From Pelagerythrobacter marensis (GTDB taxonomy: Bacteria > Pseudomonadota > Alphaproteobacteria > Sphingomonadales > Sphingomonadaceae): 64,000 nt of DNA. Shown in pieces: positions 8,444 to 18,046 of the stretch. The position numbers and the translations under genes were made by a program. Every line of letters begins with the position of its first letter. Positions within the stretch are counted from its first letter, which is position 1. Under the pieces are notes generated by a model, which was not told the DNA's origin, made no database searches, and saw nothing but the letters and a program-made list of their open reading frames with translations. The stretch covers positions 1,116,001-1,180,000 of the forward strand of contig NZ_CP011805.1 of assembly GCF_001028625.1 (NCBI RefSeq), read 5' to 3'.

Positions 8444-9670
8444 ATGGACCTCGACCGCTCCCCCCTCGCCATGCCCTTCCCCGATCTGCCGGCAATCGCC
8501 GGTGTCACCCTGCGCGTCGCCCGTGCGGGTTACAAGGAATGGGGCCGATGCGACCTGACATATGCGGAACTGGCGGAAGGCACATCCGTCGCCGGGGTGT
8601 TCACCCGCAACGTCTGCTGTTCGAGCGAGGTGGAACTGGGCCGCGAACAAGCGCGCGCGGGCCGCGCACGGGCGCTTGTGGTGAACGCCGGCAATTCCAA
8701 CGCCTTTACCGGCTATCGCGGGCGCGAGGCGGTGGAACAGATCATGGCGCAAGTGGCCGAGCGGCTCGCGTGCGATCAGCGCGAAGTGTTCGTCTCCTCT
8801 ACCGGCGTGATCGGCGTGCCGCTGCCGAAGGACAAGGCGCGCGCCGGGGTTTCCGCCGCTCTCGACGCGGCCGAATGTTCGTGGGAAGATGCCGCCGCAA
8901 CTATCGGAACAACCGACACTTTCCCCAAAGGCGCTGTTGCGCGGGCGGTGATCGGCGACAGGACGGTTACGCTCGCCGCGATCATTAAGGGAAGCGGCAT
9001 GATCGCCCCCGACATGGCGACGATGCTGGGCTATATCTTCACCGATGCGGCGGTGGAGCCGGCATTCCTGCAACGGCTGTTGTCGGAAGCGAACGAGCGC
9101 ACATTCTCTTGCATCACCGTCGATAGCGACACGTCGACCAGCGACACGGTGCTCGCCTTTGCCACTGGCAAGGCGGGCAATGCACCGCTCGCCTCGTTCG
9201 ACGATCCCGGCGCGGATGCTTTTGCCGCCGCGCTGAACGACATCTGCCGTCAGCTCGCCCAACTCGTCGTTCGCGACGGCGAAGGTGCGCGCAAGTTTAT
9301 CGAAGTCGCCGTGACCGGGGCCGTTTCGGAAGAAAGCGCGCGCAAGGTCGGACTGGCGATCGCCAACTCTCCCCTGGTGAAAACGGCAATCGCGGGAGAG
9401 GACGCGAACTGGGGCCGCGTGGTCATGGCCGTCGGCAAGGCCGGCGAACCGGCGGACCGGGACAAGCTGTCCATCGGATTCGGCGGGCATTGGGCCGCGC
9501 GCGACGGATTGCCTCTCGCCGATTACGACGAAACGCCGGTCGCCAGGCACTTGCAGGGGAGCGAGGTGCGGATCGACGTCGATCTGGGCATCGGTGACGG
9601 GCAGGCCACGGTTTGGACGTGCGATCTCACCCACAGCTACATCGCCATCAATGCGGACTATCGTTCGTGA
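8444..9670 (+). CDS. argJ: Bifunctional ornithine acetyltransferase / N-acetylglutamate synthase ArgJ
   Basis: ArgJ transfers acetyl from N-acetylornithine to glutamate in the cyclic arginine pathway. The precursor self-cleaves at a conserved Ala-Thr bond, seen here in KGSGMIAPDMATMLGY (A192/T193). Other family signatures are NAGNSNAFTG, SSTGVIG, TVDSDTSTSDT and the C-terminal N-D-Y-R-S-like end (AINADYRS). At 408 residues it is full length. AGGAG lies upstream of the ATG. The stop overlaps the GTG start of the next gene by 3 bases, so the two are probably co-translated. Confidence 0.95.
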   Translation: MDLDRSPLAMPFPDLPAIAGVTLRVARAGYKEWGRCDLTYAELAEGTSVAGVFTRNVCCSSEVELGREQARAGRARALVVNAGNSNAFTGYRGREAVEQIMAQVAERLACDQREVFVSSTGVIGVPLPKDKARAGVSAALDAAECSWEDAAATIGTTDTFPKGAVARAVIGDRTVTLAAIIKGSGMIAPDMATMLGYIFTDAAVEPAFLQRLLSEANERTFSCITVDSDTSTSDTVLAFATGKAGNAPLASFDDPGADAFAAALNDICRQLAQLVVRDGEGARKFIEVAVTGAVSEESARKVGLAIANSPLVKTAIAGEDANWGRVVMAVGKAGEPADRDKLSIGFGGHWAARDGLPLADYDETPVARHLQGSEVRIDVDLGIGDGQATVWTCDLTHSYIAINADYRS

Positions 9671-10464
9671 GCGTTCTCGACCGCGAGATCATGGCACTGC
9701 TGCGGCACGTCAGCGAAGAAGCGATATTGCCGCTCTATCGCGCGCTCGACGATGGCCAGATCGAGGCCAAGGCCCCTGGCGACGTGGTCACGGTGGCGGA
9801 CCATGCGGCGGAAGCGATGCTGACCGAAGCGCTCGCGGCGTTTGAACCGGCCCTGCCCGTCGTAGGGGAAGAGGCAGCCCATGCAGACGCCGCGGTCATG
9901 GACGCGCTCACCGGGGACTGCTGGATCGTCGATCCCCTCGACGGAACGCGCAATTTCGCGCGGGGCGAAGCGCCGTTCGGCATTCTCGTCGCGCGGGCCG
10001 AAGGGGGCGTCGCGCAAAGCGGATGGATCTACGACTGCCTCAGCGGCCGGTTCTGCGCCGCACACGCCGGTGCCGGCGCTTTCGTCGATGGCGAACGAAT
10101 TGCCGCGCGCAGCACCGGGCAAACCCCGCCGCTAGCCGCGATTTCCCTGCTGTTCATGGAGGAGGAGCGGCGCGAGGCGGTCAAACAACAGGTTGCGCCC
10201 CATTATCGCCTGACCGACATTCCGTTCTGTGCCGCCGAACAGTACCCCCGGCTTGCGCTGGGGGTGAACGATGTTTCGATATTCGAACGCACGCTGGCCT
10301 GGGACCATGCGGCCGGCGCGCTCTGGCTGAACGAGGCGGGCGGCAAGGCGGCCCGCCCCGATGGGTCCGCTTATCGCGTAGACGAATGGGACCGTCCCGG
10401 ACTGCTGGGCGCGGCCAGCCCGGCCCTGTGGGACGAGCTGGCCGAACACATGGCCGGGCTTTAA
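9667..10464 (+). CDS. Inositol-monophosphatase-family sugar/histidinol phosphatase
   Basis: A 265-residue member of the Mg2+-dependent inositol monophosphatase superfamily. Metal ligands are visible as GEEA (67-70), DPLDGT (89-94) and the C-terminal WDHAAG. The GTG at 9667 overlaps the argJ stop (GTGA), which decides the start; the longer frame to 9613 would run deep into argJ. In alphaproteobacteria such proteins include histidinol-phosphatases and phosphatases for inositol or PAP. Coupling with argJ mildly favours an amino-acid role, but the substrate cannot be read from sequence. Confidence 0.85.
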   Translation: MSVLDREIMALLRHVSEEAILPLYRALDDGQIEAKAPGDVVTVADHAAEAMLTEALAAFEPALPVVGEEAAHADAAVMDALTGDCWIVDPLDGTRNFARGEAPFGILVARAEGGVAQSGWIYDCLSGRFCAAHAGAGAFVDGERIAARSTGQTPPLAAISLLFMEEERREAVKQQVAPHYRLTDIPFCAAEQYPRLALGVNDVSIFERTLAWDHAAGALWLNEAGGKAARPDGSAYRVDEWDRPGLLGAASPALWDELAEHMAGL

Positions 10465-10478
10465 GCGGTGGCGAGCGC

Positions 10479-10799
10479 TTAAAGCTCGCCTTCGAGCCAT
10501 CCCTTGAGCTGGCTCTTGGGGGCGGCACCCAGCTTTTGCGCCACAGCCTTGCCATCCTTGAACAGGATCATCAGCGGGATCGACTGAACGCCGATCTCGC
10601 CCGGGATGCCCGTGTTCTCCATGATGTCCATCTTGGCGATCGTCACTTTGTCGCCCAGCTCCTCGCTGATTTCCTCCAGCGCGGGCGCAATCATCTTGCA
10701 GGGGCCGCACCAATCAGCCCAGAAATCGACCAGCACAGGCTTGTCGCTTTCAAGGACGTCGGACTGGAAGCTGGCATCGGTGACATTGACGGTCGCCAT
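10479..10799 (-). CDS. trxA: Thioredoxin
   Basis: A 106-residue classical thioredoxin with W30-C-G-P-C34, the buried Asp in VLVDFWADW, and the cis-proline loop SIPLMILF. It reduces protein disulfides in the cytoplasm. AGGAG lies seven bases upstream of the ATG. It is the last gene of the long minus-strand chain, 26 bp after addA, and converges with the phosphatase gene, leaving only 14 bp between their stops. Confidence 0.96.
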   Translation of the reverse strand: MATVNVTDASFQSDVLESDKPVLVDFWADWCGPCKMIAPALEEISEELGDKVTIAKMDIMENTGIPGEIGVQSIPLMILFKDGKAVAQKLGAAPKSQLKGWLEGEL

Positions 10800-10825
10800 G
10801 GAAAATCTCCTGTTTATTCGCTCCC

Positions 10826-13800
10826 CTATTTAGGGGCGGGTTCGATTGGCTCAACGGTGGACGGGTCAAAGCTTTCCTGCGCGACCGACAAGGCCGCTTT
10901 CTGCGCAGCCAGCACTGGGCGCGGGATCGCGATCAGTCGCGGCGTCTGGGTATAGAGCACCGCCGCATCGATCGTACGCCCCGGATAAATCCGTTCCAGC
11001 GCAGCGGCGTAAGCGCCCATCTGGCGCAGGGTAGAGCGTGGCACCTGCTCCAGCGATTGCGGCGGACGGCGAGCAGTCTTGAAATCGACCACCGTCACCC
11101 GCTCCGGTTCGACCAGCAGGCGATCAACCGTACCCGCAACGACTTGCCCGTCGACGATTGCCGCCAGAGGTACTTCGGCCAGCGCGCTCGGCCCGAACAC
11201 ATGCGAAAATGCGGGGTCGGCCATCACCCGGAGCGCCGCCGTCAGTATCTCGCCCCTGCTCTGTTTGGGCAGCCCCTGCCCGTGCCGTTCAAGCCAGTCG
11301 CGCCCCAGCGCCTCGCGTTTATCTTCCGCGACATCCGGCAACCGTTCCAGCAACTTGTGCGTCAGTGTCCCGCGCAACGCGGCTTCGCGCAGACGGTCGG
11401 GCGGCAATGGCGGTTCGGCACCGCTATCTTCGCCCGCAGCGGACGGTGCGAGAGGGCGCGGCGGGCGCGGTTCGGGTCCCACCGGAAGCGCCGCCCAGTC
11501 GGGAATTTCGCGTTTACTGGCAGGCACCTGCCCCGCATTTGCCGGGATCTTCGCGCCGGGTGAGCCGATTTCCCACCGCGCGCCCCACAGATCGTCCGCC
11601 AGACCATCGCCTTCGAACAGCGGCGCGAGGCGGGCATACCAACTGTCGGGATGTGGCTCGCCCTTCTCGCGCGGGCCGAGCGAGCCACCGATAAACAATG
11701 CCTCTTCCGCTCGTGTCATCGCGACGTAGAGCAGGCGCCAGTGCTCGCGCATTTCCTCGGCCAGAGCGGCTTCGTGCGCGGCCGCGACAGGCCCCAGCCG
11801 CTGATCTTTCGACAGCGCCGGCATCGGTACGGTTCGCGAGGCGGCTTCGCCCGGCACGGGTTCGTCCAGCGTCAAGGCGCCGCCGCCGGGCGGGGTGCCA
11901 GTGGCATCGGCCAGGATGACGATGGGCGCCTGCAGTCCTTTCGATCCGTGCGCCGTCATAACGCGGACGAGGTCCCCGCCCTCACCCGCTTCACGCTTCA
12001 GCTCGCCATCGCCAGCGTCGAACCAGCGAATGAACCCCTGAAGGCTGGCCGGATGCGCTGCAGCGTAGGCATGCGCAGCGTTGAGAAGTTCGTCGATCGG
12101 ATCGTTCGCCTCCCGCCCCAGCCGCGCGACAAGCTTGCGCCGGCCCTGCCATGGCCCCACAAGTATCCAGCGCAGGAGCGATTGCGGCAATTCGTAGTCC
12201 GCACGGGCCAACAGGGCGCCCAGCGCTTCCCGCGTTCGCACGACCAGCGGATCGCCGGAAGATCGCAGATGCGCCCACAACCGCATGCCGCGCGGACGAT
12301 GGGCGTGGGCCAGAAGATCCTCCTGGCTCCACCCACCGAGCGGCGAAACGAGCAGATTGGCGAGGTTGAGATCGTCGAGCGGCTGGGCGGCGAAGCGCAA
12401 GGCCGCCATCAGGTCCTTGACGCCCAGTGGCGCTCCCAGGCGGAGGCGATCCACCCCCGCCACCGGCACGCCGGCCGCATGAAGCCGCGCCACGATCAGC
12501 CCCGCCAGCTCCTTCCGCTTGCGGACAAGGACCATGATGTCGCCCGGCCCGGCATTGCGCGGGGGATCGCTTTTGGCGAGGGTGAAGCCATTGTCCAGCC
12601 ATGCCCTGACCTGACGCGCGATACGGTCCGCCATCTGGCGGTCATGACGCGCAAGCCAGCCTTCCTCGCCCTCTTCGTCCTCACGCTCCATTACGCCCGA
12701 TACCGGCTGCCAGAGCGTCACCAGCCCGGCGTCGAAGCGGCTCACGTGCGGATCGGCCGGAGTCGTCAGGCCAAGTTCGGGATGGCCGATCGCGTCGATC
12801 GCGCGATCGACGAAGTCGAGCACGGGCTTGCCGGTGCGGAACGATTCATCCAGCCCGTATTCCCGCAACTCGCGGATCGGCATATCAGCGCGCGATTCGC
12901 TTGCGCCCTGTGCCGCCGCGTCCATCGCCGCCTTCACCCGAGCACGAGCGGCCTCGAAATTCTCGGGGCTGGTGCCCTGAAACCGGAAAATCGCCTGCTT
13001 GTAGTCGCCGACCGTGAAGATCGTGCGCAGCTTGTCATCGTGCGCCCCCTCGCCCGCGAAGAAATCGTCGATCAGCGCAAAGACAATCGCCCATTGTGCG
13101 GCATTGGTATCCTGCGCCTCGTCGATCAGGACGTGATCGAACCGCCGGTCCAGCTTGTAGCGGATCCAGGCCGCCATGTCGGAACGCCCAAGCAGATTGG
13201 CGGCGCGGCGAATCTGATCGTCGAAATCGACCAGCCCCTCGCGCGCCTTCGCCTCTTCCCACAAGAGAGCGAACTTGCGCCCCAGCTCCAGTTGCGGCGC
13301 AATCGCTTCGGCCAGATCGACGAGACCGATAAACTCACGAACCCGGGCAATGGATTCGCCCGCCCGCGCGCTTGCCTCGGCGAATGCAGCATCGGTCGAT
13401 TTCGGCAGGCGCGGATTGCCGTTCTTGAAGAACAGCGCATCTGCCAGCCGATCGATTTCGGCGGCACGATCCGCGGCCGGCGCGGCCAGCCACTCGCCGA
13501 TCGCCTCGACCGCAGCTGCGCCCTGTTTTCCCTTCCATTCGCGGTAATGCGCCAGGCAATCGCGGAGCGCAGCGACATCGAAAGCGTCGTCGGCGCACAG
13601 CACCGTCGCATCGGCTGGCGACGCATCGGCAGCGAGCCCGAGCAAGCGGTTCACCCGCGGCCGCATAGGAGGCTGCCACGCACCGGGGCCGGTCCAAAGA
13701 TCGTTCGCCCCCGCGCAGCGCATCAACCAGCCGCGCACCCCGTCCACGCCCTTGTCGCAACTGAGCCGGGCGATCGCGTCGAGCGTAGCGGCATCGGCGT

Positions 13801-14314
13801 CGCGCTCCGCCGCGACCAGCATATCGGCCAGCACCTCGCGCGATAGCAGCTCGCGTTTGCGATCTTCCATCGGGCGTGATCCGGGCGCGATCTCCGCTTC
13901 TTCGGGGAAGGTTGCCAGCAACCACTGGGCGAAGGCGTGAATCGTGTCGATCCGCAGTCCGCCGCCGGGCGTGTCGAGCACGCTGGCGAACAGCGTGCGG
14001 GCCCGCGCCTGGGTGTCGGGATCGAACGGTGCACCGATGTCCTTAAGTTCACCGGCCAGCGAAGCGGCATCCATCCGTACCCAACGCGCGAGAACATCGT
14101 TCACCCGCACCGCCATTTCGGCCGCCCCGGCCTTGGTGAACGTAAGGCACAGGATCTGCGACGGGTCGGTATCGGGTTGCAGCAGCAGACGCAGCACGCG
14201 GGCGGACAGCACCTGCGTCTTGCCCGTTCCCGCCGATGCGGAAAGCCAGACACATTCGCGAGGATCGACCGCGTCGCGCTGGCTACCATGGAGGGGGTAG
14301 ACCTTGCCGCTCAT
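10826..14314 (-). CDS. addA: Double-strand break repair helicase-nuclease AddA
   Basis: AddA is the motor and nuclease subunit of the AddAB enzyme that resects double-strand ends for recombination. The 1162-residue protein has an SF1 helicase core with Walker A ASAGTGKT (26-33), the motif II segment HVLIDEAQDTNAAQW, GDYKQAIFRFQG and VMTAHGSKGLQAPIV, and a C-terminal PD-(D/E)XK nuclease (AGTVDRLLVE...VVDFKTARRP). The ATG overlaps the addB stop (ATGA), so translation of the two subunits is coupled. The length and domain order match alphaproteobacterial AddA. Confidence 0.96.
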   Translation of the reverse strand: MSGKVYPLHGSQRDAVDPRECVWLSASAGTGKTQVLSARVLRLLLQPDTDPSQILCLTFTKAGAAEMAVRVNDVLARWVRMDAASLAGELKDIGAPFDPDTQARARTLFASVLDTPGGGLRIDTIHAFAQWLLATFPEEAEIAPGSRPMEDRKRELLSREVLADMLVAAERDADAATLDAIARLSCDKGVDGVRGWLMRCAGANDLWTGPGAWQPPMRPRVNRLLGLAADASPADATVLCADDAFDVAALRDCLAHYREWKGKQGAAAVEAIGEWLAAPAADRAAEIDRLADALFFKNGNPRLPKSTDAAFAEASARAGESIARVREFIGLVDLAEAIAPQLELGRKFALLWEEAKAREGLVDFDDQIRRAANLLGRSDMAAWIRYKLDRRFDHVLIDEAQDTNAAQWAIVFALIDDFFAGEGAHDDKLRTIFTVGDYKQAIFRFQGTSPENFEAARARVKAAMDAAAQGASESRADMPIRELREYGLDESFRTGKPVLDFVDRAIDAIGHPELGLTTPADPHVSRFDAGLVTLWQPVSGVMEREDEEGEEGWLARHDRQMADRIARQVRAWLDNGFTLAKSDPPRNAGPGDIMVLVRKRKELAGLIVARLHAAGVPVAGVDRLRLGAPLGVKDLMAALRFAAQPLDDLNLANLLVSPLGGWSQEDLLAHAHRPRGMRLWAHLRSSGDPLVVRTREALGALLARADYELPQSLLRWILVGPWQGRRKLVARLGREANDPIDELLNAAHAYAAAHPASLQGFIRWFDAGDGELKREAGEGGDLVRVMTAHGSKGLQAPIVILADATGTPPGGGALTLDEPVPGEAASRTVPMPALSKDQRLGPVAAAHEAALAEEMREHWRLLYVAMTRAEEALFIGGSLGPREKGEPHPDSWYARLAPLFEGDGLADDLWGARWEIGSPGAKIPANAGQVPASKREIPDWAALPVGPEPRPPRPLAPSAAGEDSGAEPPLPPDRLREAALRGTLTHKLLERLPDVAEDKREALGRDWLERHGQGLPKQSRGEILTAALRVMADPAFSHVFGPSALAEVPLAAIVDGQVVAGTVDRLLVEPERVTVVDFKTARRPPQSLEQVPRSTLRQMGAYAAALERIYPGRTIDAAVLYTQTPRLIAIPRPVLAAQKAALSVAQESFDPSTVEPIEPAPK

Positions 14315-17300
14315 ACCCCGTCACCTGCCGGATCGTCGTCGACCCGCGCCTGCCATTCGTCCAGCCGCATCAACTGGTCGTAATCGGCATAGCCGGGATA
14401 GTCGGGATTCTTGCGCGCCGTGAATGGGGCGTCGCCGCGGATGTAGTCGCCTATCGCCTCACGCAGTTTCGCTCCTGTCAGGGGCAGGAACCGCTCCGGC
14501 TCGATCCCCTTCGTCTTGCGGCCGACCAGCAACGGGGTTTCCACATACCCGAACTCGCCATCGCGATTCTTGGCCAGAGACCAGTATTCGAATGCAGATG
14601 GCTCGCCTTCGAGCTCCGCAATACCACCCGCGCGCGCCATCATGCCGATCAGGCCGAGCTGGAGCGCAAAGCCCTGTTCCACCATCTTCCAGCCGGGGGG
14701 CTTGCCGGTCTTGTAGTCGACGATCGCCAGCGTCCCATCGGAAAGCCGGTCGATCCGATCGGCGCGGCCGTGAATGCGCACACCGTCAACCGTCATCTCG
14801 CCCTTCCGCTCGATGGCGACCACGGTCCGCTCCGTTCCTTCGCCGACTTCGCGCTCGACCCATTCGAGCGCGGCCATCAGGCGCGGTCGCCAGAGCCCCC
14901 GCATCAGCGGGTGCATGTTCATCTCTTCCAGCACGTCTTCGGCCACTGGCGCGAGCGGGGCGGCAGGATCGCTTGATCGCGCCTGGTGCCACCGTTCGAG
15001 GATCGCGTGCGCGGCGGTGCCCTGCCATGCTGCGGAGGGTTCCGCATCCAGCTGGTCGAGGCTGCGCAGACCGAGAATTTCGCGGGCGTAGAACTGGTAG
15101 GGATCACCCAGCAGGCGATCGAGCGCAGTCACCGCAATGTCGACCCCGCGCTGCGCAGCGTCGGGCCGCGGCGCGGGGCGCGGATAAACCGGAGGATCAT
15201 CCGGCGCATCGTCGAGCGTGCGGGCAAGCTGCACGGCATCCGTTTCCCGGTGACTTTCCAGCAGCCGGTCGCCCAGCAGCGCCTTGACCCGCAAGAGGAA
15301 GCGCGAGGGGATTGCAGGCCCGCCTTCGTCGCGAGCGGCCCGGCTAAGCACGACCTCGGGCGCGCCCAGCGCGCCGGCAAGGTCGTGCGCCGAAAGCCCG
15401 ATGCGAAAATCGGCCCCCGGAACGCCGAGCGCGCGCATCACGGGGGGCGCAAGCAGGGGATCGGGTGCCGAGCGCGGCGGCCAGGCGCCTTCATTGAGAC
15501 CGCCGCAGATCACCAGATCGGCCCGTGCCATGCGCGATTCGAGCAGCCCGTAGATCGAAACGCGCGGGTGCCCGCCGTAAGGTGGGCGTACCGCGATCAG
15601 ATCCATCGCCTCGCGCAGTACGGTCGGCAAGTCACCAGCCACGAGGGCCAGGCCGGCATCATCCCCGTGCAGCCGCAGATCATCGACGAACGCGGACAGA
15701 GCGCGGCCATCTTCGCGAGCCCATATCTGCTGGCCGCACAGGGCCTCCGCCGCCTGGGCGAGAGCATCGACATGTGCGCCCAGGCTGCATTCCCCCTCCC
15801 TGAATTCCAGCAGCGGGCCTAGGATCGCCTCGACCGACTGCCACCATTCGGCGATGCCGCTTGCACGACGAGCGAGGCCGCCGGCACGCTGGCGGATCGG
15901 GGCCAGACCAGAGGCCGGCCGCGGCCCGCGCAACTCCAGCTCCAGAATGCGGGCATATTCCAGCCACTCGGCCCGCCCGAACGGTTCGCCCGCCAAAGGA
16001 TGTTCCAGCAAGGCGAACAGCGCAACGGGCGAAGCATCGTCGGCCAGCGTTTCCGCCAGAAGCAGCAGAAGCCGCCCGGCGGCAGTCTGCGAAAGCGGGC
16101 GCCCGGCAGAATCGTCAGCCTCGATATTCCAGCGGCGCAAGTGCGAAGCCACGCGGGCGGCCAGCCCCCTGTCGGGCGTCACCACCGCAACACGCTTTCC
16201 GGCTTCCGCCAGCGTCCGGCGCACGAGTAGGGAAATTGCCTGCGCTTCCTCCTCCGGATTGGCGCTTTCCATGATCCGCACCCCGGCAAGACGGCGTTTC
16301 TCCGGCGGCAGATCGACCCAGCCCGTGCTGGCCTGTGGCGGCAGGAACAGGCTCGAAATCGCGTGGCTCCGCTCAGGTTCTGCCGCGCCAATGCCGCGCC
16401 GATGCCAGGGCCGGACTTCATCGCGGGCCACGCCCATGCGGTTCAGCAACAGCTTGAGATGATACTGCGGATGGGTGACCGCATCGTCGCGGGCAAAGGC
16501 GCCGGCTGAAGGATCGGGCGCATTCCCCGCACGGCCCAGTTCATCCCACACGGCGTCGTGCAGCGTCAGGTCCAGATCCGGCAGGATCACTGCGCCGCCC
16601 GGCAGCTCCGATATGACCCGCAGCATTCGCGCCAGTTCGGGCGCGGCGCTGGTCACCCCGGCAGCAACGATCGGGGTCGGCGGCGGCGCATGACGCCACT
16701 GGCGCGCGGCGCGGGCGAACAGCATGTTTCGCCGCGTTGCAGCGTCGACCATGCCCAGCGCCTTCAGTTCCGCCAGCCACATGGTCTGCACTGTATAGAA
16801 CAGCTTGGTGTTCTCGCTCCAGTGCGAGGCGACCTCGGCCAGGGCCTGCATCACAGGCTCTGTCCACAAGTCGTCTGGGGCGACACCTTCCACCAGCAGG
16901 CGGTCCATCGTCTGGCCGATCTCGCGCGCCAGCCTCAGCCGGCCGTCCGCAGATGGGCGCGGTGCGCGACCGAGCGCCGCCATCGCCCGACCGACCAGTT
17001 CTGCGAGGGTCAGCCAGCGCTGCGTCGGCTCCACCGCTGGGGGAATATCGACTGCGCCCAGCGGGTCCAGCAAGGCGCCCAAAGCCTCGTCAAGATCGAG
17101 GTCGCCCACCGCGGCCATGCGCGGCATCAGCATGCCGCCCTGCTCCGCCGCGCCGAAATGCCGCACGAACGCCTCCGTTACAGTGCGAACCGCCCGCGCG
17201 CTGGGAAGCAACAGGGTCAACCGGGCGAGGCCAAGATCGTCCTGAGCATATCGCGGCACCAGCCCCGCGACCAGCGCGTCGGCAAAACCGCGGTGCGCGG

Positions 17301-17337
17301 CGATGGAATAGACGTTGGGTCCGTTCCGCTCAGCCAC
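14311..17337 (-). CDS. addB: Double-strand break repair protein AddB
   Basis: AddB is the second subunit of AddAB. The 1008-residue product resembles an SF1 helicase but lacks a canonical Walker A loop, as in alphaproteobacterial AddB, and carries a C-terminal RecB-type nuclease: GTAAHAILERW, then HGRADRIDRLSDG and IVDYKTGKPPGWK. I see no cysteine cluster around the nuclease, unlike the iron-sulfur AddB of Firmicutes. I chose the GTG at 17337 (VAERNGPNVYSIAAHRG) because it overlaps the murU stop by 8 bases; the longer frame runs antiparallel codon use through murU. It overlaps addA by 4 bases. Confidence 0.94.
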   Translation of the reverse strand: MAERNGPNVYSIAAHRGFADALVAGLVPRYAQDDLGLARLTLLLPSARAVRTVTEAFVRHFGAAEQGGMLMPRMAAVGDLDLDEALGALLDPLGAVDIPPAVEPTQRWLTLAELVGRAMAALGRAPRPSADGRLRLAREIGQTMDRLLVEGVAPDDLWTEPVMQALAEVASHWSENTKLFYTVQTMWLAELKALGMVDAATRRNMLFARAARQWRHAPPPTPIVAAGVTSAAPELARMLRVISELPGGAVILPDLDLTLHDAVWDELGRAGNAPDPSAGAFARDDAVTHPQYHLKLLLNRMGVARDEVRPWHRRGIGAAEPERSHAISSLFLPPQASTGWVDLPPEKRRLAGVRIMESANPEEEAQAISLLVRRTLAEAGKRVAVVTPDRGLAARVASHLRRWNIEADDSAGRPLSQTAAGRLLLLLAETLADDASPVALFALLEHPLAGEPFGRAEWLEYARILELELRGPRPASGLAPIRQRAGGLARRASGIAEWWQSVEAILGPLLEFREGECSLGAHVDALAQAAEALCGQQIWAREDGRALSAFVDDLRLHGDDAGLALVAGDLPTVLREAMDLIAVRPPYGGHPRVSIYGLLESRMARADLVICGGLNEGAWPPRSAPDPLLAPPVMRALGVPGADFRIGLSAHDLAGALGAPEVVLSRAARDEGGPAIPSRFLLRVKALLGDRLLESHRETDAVQLARTLDDAPDDPPVYPRPAPRPDAAQRGVDIAVTALDRLLGDPYQFYAREILGLRSLDQLDAEPSAAWQGTAAHAILERWHQARSSDPAAPLAPVAEDVLEEMNMHPLMRGLWRPRLMAALEWVEREVGEGTERTVVAIERKGEMTVDGVRIHGRADRIDRLSDGTLAIVDYKTGKPPGWKMVEQGFALQLGLIGMMARAGGIAELEGEPSAFEYWSLAKNRDGEFGYVETPLLVGRKTKGIEPERFLPLTGAKLREAIGDYIRGDAPFTARKNPDYPGYADYDQLMRLDEWQARVDDDPAGDGV

Positions 17338-18046
17338 CCTGCAACGCTTCTTCGGTCGGTCCGATCGCCTGCGGGGTGCCCACTTCGTACCAGCAGCCAG
17401 TGAAGCTGGCACCGAACAGCCGCCCTTCCGCCATCGCGCGTTCCCACAATTCCATCGTGCCGAACCGCCCTTCCGGCGAATCGCGCAGCAGGCGGTGAGA
17501 AACCAGCTGAATGCCAGTGTAGATGAACGGGGCAACGCGCCCCGCAAGCCGCCGCTTCAGCAGCCCATGCGGGCTCATGTGGAAATCGCCCAGTCCGCGA
17601 AAGTTGCTCGCCCGCGCATGGGGGACGACCAGCAGGAGCGCGTCCATCTCGTCCGGGTTCCATCGTTCCGACAGATCGGTAAAAGCGTCTCGCGGCCCGT
17701 CGAGCCAGATATTGTCCGAATTCAGGCAGAAAAACGGATCGGGCAGATGGGGCAGAGCCTTCTTCATCCCGCCCCCGGTTTCGAGCAGTTCCTGCCGCTC
17801 GTCAGAAATCGTCACGGCTGGCCGGGCGCGTTCCTTGAGGTGCGCTTCCAGCGTGTCGGCGTAGTAGTGGACATTGACTACGGCCCGCTCGACCCCGGCA
17901 TCTGCCAGCCGGTCCAAAGCGTGATCGATCAGCGCCTTGCCGGCCACCCGCACCATCGGCTTGGGCTGACTGGCAGTGAGCGGCCGCATACGCTTGCCCA
18001 GCCCGGCCGCCATGACCATCGCGGTATCGGACGCCAGCCGGCTCAC
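17330..18046 (-). CDS. murU: N-acetylmuramate-1-phosphate uridylyltransferase-like nucleotidyltransferase
   Basis: The protein (238 residues) is a small sugar-1-phosphate nucleotidyltransferase: signature MAAGLGKRMRPLT (12-24) with SQPKPMV after it, the metal-binding Asp in CLNSDNIW (D111), and the ETGGGMKKAL loop. Together with the preceding kinase it forms the AmgK-MurU route that turns recycled MurNAc into UDP-MurNAc and bypasses de novo synthesis through MurA. The GTG start overlaps the amgK stop (GTGA), which fixes it. The pathway assignment rests mainly on the amgK pairing; a glucose-1-phosphate nucleotidyltransferase is the alternative. Confidence 0.85.
   Translation of the reverse strand: MSRLASDTAMVMAAGLGKRMRPLTASQPKPMVRVAGKALIDHALDRLADAGVERAVVNVHYYADTLEAHLKERARPAVTISDERQELLETGGGMKKALPHLPDPFFCLNSDNIWLDGPRDAFTDLSERWNPDEMDALLLVVPHARASNFRGLGDFHMSPHGLLKRRLAGRVAPFIYTGIQLVSHRLLRDSPEGRFGTMELWERAMAEGRLFGASFTGCWYEVGTPQAIGPTEEALQGG

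Noticed and set aside
8357..9634. N-terminal extension of the small exported protein frame across argJ
   Set aside because: It is antisense to argJ coding sequence; the signal peptide starting at 8356 marks the real start.
11651..13846. A 731-codon plus-strand frame inside addA
   Set aside because: Antisense to AddA motifs, with no family signature.
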